Source: Actinomycetota bacterium
Lineage (GTDB): Bacteria; Actinomycetota; Acidimicrobiia; IMCC26256; PALSA-610
Assembly (NCBI GenBank): GCA_030839105.1
Contig: JAUZEI010000600.1
Coordinates: forward strand, 1-5,781
Length of the DNA: 5,781 nucleotides
Direction of reading: 5' to 3'
Made by a program: the position numbers and the translations under genes. Positions within the stretch are counted from its first letter, which is position 1. Each line of letters begins with the position of its first letter. Shown here piece by piece: positions 1 through 5,622 of this stretch. The notes under the pieces are model-generated. The model saw only the letters and a list, made by a program, of their open reading frames with translations, did not search any database and had not been told where the DNA came from.

Positions 1-88
1 TGGTTTCGGGGGCCTGCTCCCAGCGGCGCGTGGAACCCTCGATGTCAGTGAACAAGAACGTCACGGTCCCCGACGGCTGCGGCGGCAC
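1..88 (-). CDS. Class III adenylate/guanylate cyclase, N-terminal fragment
   Basis: Only the first 29 codons are present; the gene continues past the left edge. From a GTG start at 88 the protein reads VPPQPSGTVTFLFTDIEG and then STRRWEQAPET. GTVTFLFTDIEGSTRxWE is the classic opening of actinobacterial class III nucleotide cyclase domains, which make cAMP or cGMP from ATP or GTP. Asp15 in FTDIEG corresponds to the first metal-binding aspartate of the family. The GTG at 88 was chosen because it leaves the usual short lead of about seven residues before the first beta strand, and no ATG lies nearby in frame. The Shine-Dalgarno is weak. Proteins with this opening often continue into an AAA/NB-ARC ATPase, TPR repeats or a LuxR helix-turn-helix, but the rest is outside the window, so the full architecture is unknown. 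It lies 83 bases downstream of the GNAT gene on the same strand and may share its transcript. Confidence 0.85.
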   Translation of the reverse strand, partial: MPPQPSGTVTFLFTDIEGSTRRWEQAPET

Positions 89-171
89 AGCCGAAACGTT
101 ACGGCAGCCAGGTATTCGGCGCCGCCGAACGCGTCTCGCCGGCGACGTTCCAAAAGCTGAGGCAATGACCT

Positions 172-708
172 TTACCGAATAGAGCAAGTGAGATGAATGT
201 CATCGGGCTCGGCAGCGAACAAGTCAGGATGAACGGGTTGAGCCAAGCGGCAACCCTGTCGCAGATAGAAGCCAACTGCTGACTCGGTCGGTGTTGCCGA
301 GACGTAGATCGACTCTGCGCCGCCCGCGGTAGATATATCGACGGCAGCATCCCAGAGAGCCTGAGCCGCACCCTTTCTCCGGTAGCTCCGCGACACGTGT
401 AGGAACGCCAACCAGGCAAGCAGCCGCTCGAATGATGGGTGAACTATCGCGAGCCCGACTGTCCGCTCGGCATCGAATGCTCCGAGAAGTACACCGCCAC
501 GCATGACAGCCGACCTGCAGAACTCGATCTCGGCAGCGACGGTGTGCGGACCTGACCCGGTCGGCTCCCACGCCGGAACGTCCGTGATCACCGCTGGGAC
601 TTGCTGCAACTGGCCATCGATCACGCGATACTCGACTTCAACGTGCTCGGATCGGTCTATCGCTGCGACGAGGGACACCTCGTCTGCACGGAGTTTTCTC
701 ACTTGCAT
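172..708 (-). CDS. GNAT family N-acetyltransferase
   Basis: A complete 178-residue protein ending at TAA (172-174). It carries the GNAT fold signature. Residues 82-106 form the central strands (VGLAIVHPSF, then LLAWLAFLHV). Residues 106-120 are motif A, with the acetyl-CoA pyrophosphate loop SYRRKGAA matching R/Q-x-x-G-x-A. Residues 143-155 (ESAVGFYLRQGCRL) are motif B, with Tyr148 in the usual general-acid position. The protein should transfer an acetyl group from acetyl-CoA to an amine; the substrate cannot be told from sequence. The frame stays open upstream as far as 966, but the ATG at 708 is preferred because it begins directly before the first predicted strand (MQVRKLRADE) and gives a normal GNAT length. 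The longer reading would overlap the divergent gene and adds low-complexity, Arg/Ser-rich sequence. The Shine-Dalgarno is poor (GGGCAG about 12 bases upstream). The cyclase gene follows on the same strand. Confidence 0.88.
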   Translation of the reverse strand: MQVRKLRADEVSLVAAIDRSEHVEVEYRVIDGQLQQVPAVITDVPAWEPTGSGPHTVAAEIEFCRSAVMRGGVLLGAFDAERTVGLAIVHPSFERLLAWLAFLHVSRSYRRKGAAQALWDAAVDISTAGGAESIYVSATPTESAVGFYLRQGCRLAQPVHPDLFAAEPDDIHLTCSIR

Positions 709-925
709 GAAGCGCACAGACTGCCCGATCGGCACGGTGATGGCGAGCGCCGATCGGCCAGTCTTGCCCTCTCGGCGCCTACTGAGGCACGTCGGCGCGT
801 GCGCTACTTCGCGAGGGAGACCAACCTGCCCGCTTGCTGCTAGACCCCATCGGCTTCGTGACGTAACGTCGTTCTCGTAGGACGTCTGAACCCAGTAACG
901 CGTCGAAGGTGAGCGGGGGCTGCTT
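709..925. promoter_or_regulatory. Divergent intergenic control region
   Basis: This 217-base gap separates the GNAT gene (leftward) from the secreted barrel protein (rightward), so both promoters should lie here. I see no convincing sigma-70 -35/-10 pair on either strand. The clearest element is the palindrome at 860-870, followed by a second GACGTC at 881-886. Before the rightward ATG there are AAGGTGA (907-913) and GGGGG (915-919), the latter a plausible Shine-Dalgarno six bases from the start. Confidence 0.5.
860..870. promoter_or_regulatory. Candidate operator palindrome GACGT-A-ACGTC
   Basis: The sequence GACGTAACGTC is a perfect 5-base inverted repeat around one central base. A further self-complementary GACGTC lies at 881-886, so the half-site GACGT/ACGTC recurs within 27 bases. 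It sits about 55 bases before the rightward ATG and about 150 bases before the leftward ATG, a reasonable position for a transcription factor site. No regulator can be assigned. Short palindromes arise by chance in GC-rich DNA, so this is a suggestion only. Confidence 0.3.
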
Positions 926-1468
926 ATGCGCGAGCGTTTCGGAAGCGGATGTGTCGCGTTGGCCATTGTGGCTTACCTGCTCGCGCCAAGCGCGGCGGTG
1001 GCATCCAATCCGTCAGCTGGCAAAACGATCGTTGTTAGGGAATCGGGCTTCGAGTCGTTCATCGGCAACACCAATGTGTCGGGCTTGGTGCACGCCGTAG
1101 TTCGGGGCTTCGGCGCCGCAACTGACACCGCGACCTTCGGTGCTTGCGTCAATCCCAGTTCGACGGTCTGTGCCGACAATGCCCTCAAATTCCATAACGG
1201 TGACACGTTGCGCTGGCACGACGAAGGCACCCTGGTCCAGATGTCGGGACCACCATTTCCCGAAGTTGGTCACATCAATCGGTTCTCGGATGTGCTTACC
1301 GTCACTGGAGGAACCGGACGATTTGCCGGAGCGACCGGCCAACTCATCGCAACCGAAAGCTCGGAGATCATCGTCTCCGATCCGAATACATCGTTCGTGA
1401 AAAAGCTCGTCTCAGAGCGCGCGGCGGGCACCATCATCGTGCTTCACCCGCGTCATCAAGGCGTCTGA
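926..1468 (+). CDS. Exported protein with GGTGRFAGATG motif, probable AOC-like barrel
   Basis: A 180-residue protein with a clear Sec signal peptide: a short basic N-region (MRERFGSG), a hydrophobic core (CVALAIVAYLLAPSAAV) and a likely cleavage after AVA at about residue 27. The mature part (about 153 residues) is rich in beta-strand pattern. Its best landmark is TVTGGTGRFAGATGQL at residues 126-140, a loop-strand motif seen in bacterial proteins with an allene-oxide-cyclase or dirigent-like barrel. Cys74 and Cys82 (GACVNPSSTVCA) are the only mature cysteines and could form a disulfide. The catalytic function of plant allene oxide cyclase should not be assumed; bacterial members are mostly uncharacterised. 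The ATG at 926 follows GGGGG at 915-919, and the signal peptide starts right there, which supports this start. The gene is divergent from the GNAT gene and convergent with the large propeller gene. The family call is from motif memory; the secreted nature is clear. Confidence 0.82.
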   Translation: MRERFGSGCVALAIVAYLLAPSAAVASNPSAGKTIVVRESGFESFIGNTNVSGLVHAVVRGFGAATDTATFGACVNPSSTVCADNALKFHNGDTLRWHDEGTLVQMSGPPFPEVGHINRFSDVLTVTGGTGRFAGATGQLIATESSEIIVSDPNTSFVKKLVSERAAGTIIVLHPRHQGV

Positions 1469-1493
1469 ATCGCCTCACTACGCCCCTCGACGA

Positions 1494-1508
1494 GCGCCAA
1501 CGCGGCGC
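1494..1508. terminator. Small GC hairpin in the convergent gap (weak terminator candidate)
   Basis: GCGCC-AACGC-GGCGC forms a perfect five-base stem with a five-base loop, 26 bases after the stop of the rightward gene and within the 152-base gap between two convergent genes. There is no T-run on either side, so it is not a textbook intrinsic terminator, although high-GC actinobacteria often use such stems without a U-tract. The rest of 1469-1620 shows nothing I can name. Confidence 0.22.
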
Positions 1509-1620
1509 GCGATGGTGCTCTGTCGGCAGGGCGCCGCTTGGTAACGGGTCCGGCGAGAGATGATCCGTCGCTGTCGAAGGTATGCGGCGAGTCCCACTGA
1601 TCCCTGCGAGAGTGCGGCCT

Positions 1621-4600
1621 TTACGTTGGCGTGACCGCGTTCGAGGCTGCGCTTTGCGCACCGGTTCCGACGACGCTTCGGGACGCGACCTTGAACGTGT
1701 AGGAGAGCCCCGCGGTCAGGCCCGTGACAAGTCGAGTCGTCGCGGTTCCCGCGACGGTGATCGCGGCCTGTGCGACGCCGGCCTTGTATGGCGTGATCAC
1801 AGATGCCGTGATCGTCGCGCTGCCGTTCCCGCCGGCAGCCCACGAGACGGTGGCGTTCCCCACCCCTGCGGTCGCGTGGAGGCCGGTCGGAGCGCCGGGA
1901 AGAGTAGGAGCGCCGACCCTGATCGTGGTCGACCCGGGCGGTCCGTTCCCTCTCGCGTTCACGGCGATGACCTTGAACGTGTACAAGCTCCCGCTCGTCA
2001 ACCCGATGACGGTCCATGTTCTTGCCGGCGCGCAGGGTTGCGTGCAGGTGAGTGTGTGGGTCCTGGTGGTTTGCAGCACGGTACCGAGATAGGTCGTCAC
2101 GATGTACTTCGTGATCGCCGAACCGTTGTTCGCGGGCAACGTCCACGACACCGCGGCGGAGGTCGAGGACCCGATCGCGGTGACGACGGGTGCGACGGGG
2201 GCGCCCACGACGATCGGCGATGAAACCGCGACCGAGCCCAAACCGACCAGGTTCTTCGCCGCAACGCGGAAGGTGTACGCCGTCCCGTTCGTCAGCCCGG
2301 TCAATACCGTGCTCAACGGGCTCGCTCCCACCGACTTCGTCCGTGCCGTTTGTGCAACCGTCCCGATGTACGGAGTTACCACGTAGCCGGTGATCGGCGA
2401 GCCACCATTCGACGTCGGAGCCGCCCATGACACCGACGCTTGGCCGCTCCCGGGTACCGCAGCGGCGTTCGTCGGCGCGCCGGGAACGACCGGCACCGTC
2501 TGTGCCGCCGATTTCGCGGACGGCAAGCTGGTCCCGAGCGCGTTCGTCGCGGTCACCGTGCACGTGTACTTCTTGCCGGCGGTCAGCGAGGGCACGGAGA
2601 TCGGGCCGTCGACCCATTCCCCGGTTGAGGTTTTCCCAAGGTTTCCGGTGCGGGTGATCCCGAGGTCGCTCGAGGTACACGTCGCCGTGTACGCGGTGAT
2701 CGGGCTGCCGCCGTCGCGGACCGGAGCGAAGAATGCGACCGATCCGGTGGTGCCCGTGACCGAGAACGCCCCGATGGTCGGCGCGGGCGGCACACTCTTC
2801 GGGAAAACTGAATTCGACACCGCCGACGGCGCGCCCGAACCGATCGTGTTGCGGGCAGTCACCGAGCAGGTGTAAAGGTCACCACCGGTGAAGCCGGTCA
2901 CGGTGATCGGACTCGTCCCCTTCGTCGCCGAAGGTGCCAGCGAGCCGAAGCCGGTCCCCCGACACGTCGCGGTGTAGTCGAGGACCGCACTCCCGCCGTC
3001 ATCTGTTGGCGGCGTGAAGGGCACCGCGACCGAATCGTTGTTAGCAACTGCAGTGCCGATCGTCGGAGCGTCGGGAACGGTTTGCATCGGGACAACCGCA
3101 TTCGAAGCGGCCGACGGCGCACCGGTCCCGCGGTCGTTGCTCGCGGTGACCGCGCACGTGTAGGTGCTGCCATTCGTCAATCCCGATACGCGAATCGGAC
3201 TCGCGGTTCCGGATGCGGAGACGGCCCCACCACCGCCGGACGGTGTGCACGTCGCCGTGTAGCCGATAATCGGGCTGCCACCGTTGTCGGTCGGCGCGCT
3301 GAACGAGACCTGCGCGGCCAGGTTCTGCGCCGTGGTGACACCGATCGTCGGCGGGGCGGGTGGGTTCGGCATGCCGATTCGGCTGATGGAGTTGTTGCCG
3401 TAGTTGGCGACCCACATCGATCCGTCGGGTCCGGCGGCGATGCCGTAGGGCTGGTTGATGCCGGGATTGAAGAAGTTGGAGAAACCACCAGTGGTGGTCA
3501 CTCGTGCGACGAGGCTGTCGGACGGGTCGGTCATCCAGATTGCGCCGTCAGGCCCGGTCGTGATCGCGAAGCCGATCACCGCATTCACCCGGGTCACAGT
3601 TCCGGTCGTGGTGATCCGACCCACCCAGTTCGCGTTGTGGCCGAAGTTGGTGAACCACAACGCGCCGTCGGGCCCGGCGGTGATGCCGTCCGGGCTCGAG
3701 ATGTTGAGGTTCGTGAAGTTGCTCACGATTCCGGCGCTTGTGATCCGACCGATCGAGTTATTGCCGTTGTTGGTAAACCACAACGCGCCGTCGGGCCCGC
3801 TCGTGATGCCCACCGGTGACGCGATGCTGGCATCGGTGTAGGTAGTGACCGTCCCGGCCGTGGTGATGCGACCGATCGAATTGCTGTCGCTGTTCGTGAA
3901 CCACAACGCGCCGTCGGGCCCGGTCGTGATTGCCTGCGGATTCGCGATGTTCGGGTCCGTGTAGGTGGTGACCACCCCGCTGGTGGTGATCCTTCCGATC
4001 GAATAGGGCTCGCCGGTGACGGAGTTCGGGTTGTTGGTGAACCAGAGCGCGCCATCGGGGCCGGCCGTGATCGCGAGCGGAGTCGCGATCCCGGGGTCCG
4101 TGAAAGTGGTGACGACGCCGTCGGTAGTGATCCGTCCGATCGAATTGTTGCCCCGGTTCGTGAACCACATGGCGCCATCGGGGCCCGCGACCATGCCGAA
4201 TGGATTCGACGTGCCCGACGCCCGATGCTGCACAAACGTGCCGCTGGTTGTGAGCTGCCATACCGACGTGGAGTCCGTGAACCACAACGCACCGTCGGGC
4301 CCGGACGTGATACCGCTCGCGCCCGAAATCGCAATGTCGCCGTAGCTCGTCACGGCGCCCGCCGTCGTGATCCGGCCGATCGTGTTGCGGCTGACGTTGG
4401 TGAACCACAACGCGCCATCGGACCCGACGGTGATACCCGTCGCGCCGTCGATGCTGTCGTCGGCGTAGAAGGTGAAGGCTCCCGCCGTAGTGACGCGTCC
4501 GATCGAACCGGTGATCGTGTTGCTGGAGTTCGTGAACCACAACGCGCCGTCCGGGCCGGCCACGATCCCGATGGGCGTGAGGACGCCGGGATTCGTGAAG

Positions 4601-5220
4601 GTGGTGAGGTTGCCGGCCGTTGTGATGCGACTGATCGAACCGGGCGTGCTGTTGGTGAACCACAACGCGCCATCCGGTCCGGCCGTGATGGCTTTCGGGT
4701 TCCCAAACGCGCCCGGGTAGCTCGTGACGGTCCCGCCGGTCGTGATGCGACCGACGGTGCCGGCTTGCGTGTTGACGAACCAGAGCGCGTTGTCCGGACC
4801 CACGGTAAGTACGCCGGGACCCTCAGCCAGGCCCGGAACTCCGGTTCCGGTGAACGCGGTGATGGTCCCGTCGGTGGCAATTCGGCCGATCGAACCCGCG
4901 TTGACGAACCACAACGCGCCGTCCGGCCCCATGGTGATGGCGCAAGGACGCGAAACGCCGACGCCCGAGTACGTCGTCAGGTGCCCATCCGTGGTCATCC
5001 GGCCGATCGAGTTGGTCCGCGAGTTCGTGAACCACAACGCGCCGTCGGCCCCGGTCGTGATGCCGCACGCGATCGAAATGACGTTGGGGTTCGGATAGTT
5101 GGTGATCGTCGGCGAGGCGCCGGCCACCTGGGCGGTCAACGTCACACCCAGCACAGCAGCCGGCACAGCAATCACGAGCGCCAAAGCCACCGTTCCAACG
5201 CGACGCACTAGCGCTTTCAC
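1621..5220 (-). CDS. Large exported protein: 14 Vgb-like propeller blades plus six Fn3 domains
   Basis: The 1199-residue product opens with a Sec signal peptide (KALVRR, then a long Val/Ala/Leu core, likely cut after AGA at about residue 35). Residues ~45-614 hold fourteen repeats of GPDGALWFTN...SIGRITTxG, the virginiamycin-B-lyase-like/NHL propeller repeat; seven blades make one Vgb propeller, so this is probably two in tandem. Residues ~622-1199 hold six Fn3 domains. It ends SAASNAVTPT with no LPxTG, membrane anchor or dockerin, so it is probably released or loosely surface-bound. The GTG at 5220 was chosen because GGGGG lies five bases upstream and the signal peptide starts there; the frame is open further upstream but runs into a LuxR remnant. 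A binding or scaffold role is inferred: the propeller has only three His and two Glu and lacks the WFTE pattern, so lyase activity is unlikely. It converges with the barrel gene. Confidence 0.9.
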   Translation of the reverse strand: MKALVRRVGTVALALVIAVPAAVLGVTLTAQVAGASPTITNYPNPNVISIACGITTGADGALWFTNSRTNSIGRMTTDGHLTTYSGVGVSRPCAITMGPDGALWFVNAGSIGRIATDGTITAFTGTGVPGLAEGPGVLTVGPDNALWFVNTQAGTVGRITTGGTVTSYPGAFGNPKAITAGPDGALWFTNSTPGSISRITTAGNLTTFTNPGVLTPIGIVAGPDGALWFTNSSNTITGSIGRVTTAGAFTFYADDSIDGATGITVGSDGALWFTNVSRNTIGRITTAGAVTSYGDIAISGASGITSGPDGALWFTDSTSVWQLTTSGTFVQHRASGTSNPFGMVAGPDGAMWFTNRGNNSIGRITTDGVVTTFTDPGIATPLAITAGPDGALWFTNNPNSVTGEPYSIGRITTSGVVTTYTDPNIANPQAITTGPDGALWFTNSDSNSIGRITTAGTVTTYTDASIASPVGITSGPDGALWFTNNGNNSIGRITSAGIVSNFTNLNISSPDGITAGPDGALWFTNFGHNANWVGRITTTGTVTRVNAVIGFAITTGPDGAIWMTDPSDSLVARVTTTGGFSNFFNPGINQPYGIAAGPDGSMWVANYGNNSISRIGMPNPPAPPTIGVTTAQNLAAQVSFSAPTDNGGSPIIGYTATCTPSGGGGAVSASGTASPIRVSGLTNGSTYTCAVTASNDRGTGAPSAASNAVVPMQTVPDAPTIGTAVANNDSVAVPFTPPTDDGGSAVLDYTATCRGTGFGSLAPSATKGTSPITVTGFTGGDLYTCSVTARNTIGSGAPSAVSNSVFPKSVPPAPTIGAFSVTGTTGSVAFFAPVRDGGSPITAYTATCTSSDLGITRTGNLGKTSTGEWVDGPISVPSLTAGKKYTCTVTATNALGTSLPSAKSAAQTVPVVPGAPTNAAAVPGSGQASVSWAAPTSNGGSPITGYVVTPYIGTVAQTARTKSVGASPLSTVLTGLTNGTAYTFRVAAKNLVGLGSVAVSSPIVVGAPVAPVVTAIGSSTSAAVSWTLPANNGSAITKYIVTTYLGTVLQTTRTHTLTCTQPCAPARTWTVIGLTSGSLYTFKVIAVNARGNGPPGSTTIRVGAPTLPGAPTGLHATAGVGNATVSWAAGGNGSATITASVITPYKAGVAQAAITVAGTATTRLVTGLTAGLSYTFKVASRSVVGTGAQSAASNAVTPT
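1624..3357 (-). repeat. Six tandem fibronectin type III domains
   Basis: In residues of the 1199-residue protein, the domains lie at about 622-711, 715-809, 811-907, 911-1005, 1009-1103 and 1107-1199. Each shows P-x-AP/PTIG at the start, a central S-x-x-x-PTxNGGSPIxxY and a late GLTxGxxYTxxVxAxNxxG, the Fn3 strand pattern. The first three share TATC...YTC with a paired cysteine in each (658/689, 753/785, 848/887). The last three have Val or Phe at those places (YVVTPY...YTFRV). The fifth instead has a close pair at 1059/1063 (TCTQPC). This splits the array into two subfamilies, probably from separate duplications. Fn3 modules in secreted bacterial proteins usually act as spacers or carbohydrate/surface-contact modules. 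Confidence 0.88.
3379..5067 (-). repeat. Fourteen-blade beta-propeller repeat array (~42 residues, ~125 bp each)
   Basis: GPDGALWFTN-type motifs begin at residues 57, 98, 141, 181, 222, 266, 307, 346, 387, 434, 475, 516, 556 and 597 of the protein, spaced 39-47 residues apart. Blade 7 (WFTDSTSVWQLTTSG) lacks the SIGRI strand, and blade 14 (MWVANYGNNSISRI) is also off-consensus, which fits a break after every seventh blade. Two short insertions occur, in blades 5 (TITGS) and 9 (VTGEPY). At the DNA level most blades share the top-strand core CCACAACGC(G/A)CC, so the array is a true imperfect direct repeat and could recombine or expand. Confidence 0.85.
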
Positions 5221-5225
5221 AGTGT

Positions 5226-5230
5226 CCCCC
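5226..5230 (-). promoter_or_regulatory. Ribosome binding site of the propeller/Fn3 gene
   Basis: On the minus strand the leader reads GGGGCGGGGGACACT and then GTG. The GGGGG(A) run lies five bases from the GTG at 5220. It decides the start: the alternative GTG at 5358 lies inside the LuxR remnant, would put about 46 non-signal residues before the signal peptide and would add an unpaired cysteine. Confidence 0.65.
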
Positions 5231-5307
5231 GCCCCAAACGCTTCGTGCCACGTCCCGGTCGTAATGCTACGCCACTGCACACACCGTGAGTACGAATCGG
5301 CGTCGGC

Positions 5308-5448
5308 CACGATTCCCTGCTCGGTCGCCCATCGCGCCACCGCGACGCGGTTCGACACGCCGACCTTCGTGTAGATGTGCTGGATGTGGTTATCGGCCGT
5401 CTTCGCCGAGATGAACAGGCGCCGGGCGATCTCCTTGGTCGTGTGATC
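5308..5448 (-). pseudogene. LuxR-type HTH remnant, 5'-truncated
   Basis: The minus strand encodes a 47-residue stretch containing HTTKEIARRLFISAKTAD, then NHIQHIYTKVGVSNRVAVAR, then WATEQGIV. This matches the second half of a LuxR/GerE DNA-binding domain, from the scaffold helix through the recognition helix (KTADNHIQHIY) to the last helix. The expected front part (LTxREVEVLRLLARG) and any sensor domain are missing: upstream in the same frame there is only unrelated sequence (SYADQSRAAWSK and before it), then a TAG at 5581-5583, with no start codon. The frame runs on without a stop for 29 further codons into the GTG of the propeller gene. I read it as the decayed tail of a former regulator gene, possibly a cyclase/ATPase-LuxR or HD-LuxR protein, since KTADNHIQHIYTK is typical of those. 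It could now only serve as leader DNA of the propeller gene. Confidence 0.75.
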
Positions 5449-5508
5449 CTTCGACCAGGCGGCTCGCGATTGGTCGGCATAGCTACCTAAGCACCCGGGG
5501 CCTGACGA

Positions 5509-5611
5509 GACGGGAAGTCGAAACGGGAATCCGTCGCTCCTCTCCGAGCGGGGCGAGACCCCCGGTCGCCATATGGGAACCTAGGGCGAGGGCTCCGACC
5601 ACCCGTTGGGT
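5509..5611 (+). other. Hairpin-rich leader upstream of the membrane-protein gene
   Basis: Several short inverted repeats lie in a row on the plus strand: GACGG (5509-5513) with CCGTC (5531-5535); GGGG-CGAGA-CCCC (5550-5562); GGTCG (5564-5568) with CGACC (5596-5600), which encloses CATATG and CCTAGG palindromes; and ACCC-GTT-GGGT (5601-5611), eleven bases before the ATG at 5623. A direct repeat ACGGGAA (5510-5516, 5523-5529) lies in the first loop. It does not match any riboswitch consensus I can recall (cobalamin, TPP, FMN, c-di-AMP, guanidine). Stems this short are common by chance at this GC content. Confidence 0.3.
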
Positions 5612-5622
5612 ATGCACTCGCC

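Noticed and set aside
709..966. N-terminal extension of the GNAT protein by 86 residues
   Set aside because: The added part does not look like GNAT sequence and overlaps the start of the divergent exported protein; the ATG at 708 gives the normal family length.
1478..2680. 400-codon minus-strand frame overlapping the Fn3 region
   Set aside because: It is very rich in Arg, His and Asp with no recognisable fold, in another frame of a clear Fn3-coding sequence, as is usual for high-GC shadow frames.
3379..5067. CRISPR-like array of regularly spaced repeats
   Set aside because: The ~125-base period is in frame and encodes propeller blades; the intervening DNA is also conserved coding sequence, not spacers.
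4225..5211. Long open frame on the plus strand (328 codons), and others like it, opposite the propeller repeats
   Set aside because: It is the periodic complement of the GPDGALWF repeats: Arg/Gly/Asp-rich, with no domain, and explained fully by the strong minus-strand gene.
5221..5358. GTG at 5358 as start of the propeller gene, giving 1245 residues
   Set aside because: It begins inside LuxR HTH homology (GVSNRV) and would bury the signal peptide behind 46 residues; the GTG at 5220 has a good Shine-Dalgarno.
5481..5622. tRNA or known riboswitch
   Set aside because: A TTCGA string and CTAGGG/GGGAACC strings drew attention, but no T-arm stem, cloverleaf or full riboswitch consensus could be built on either strand.
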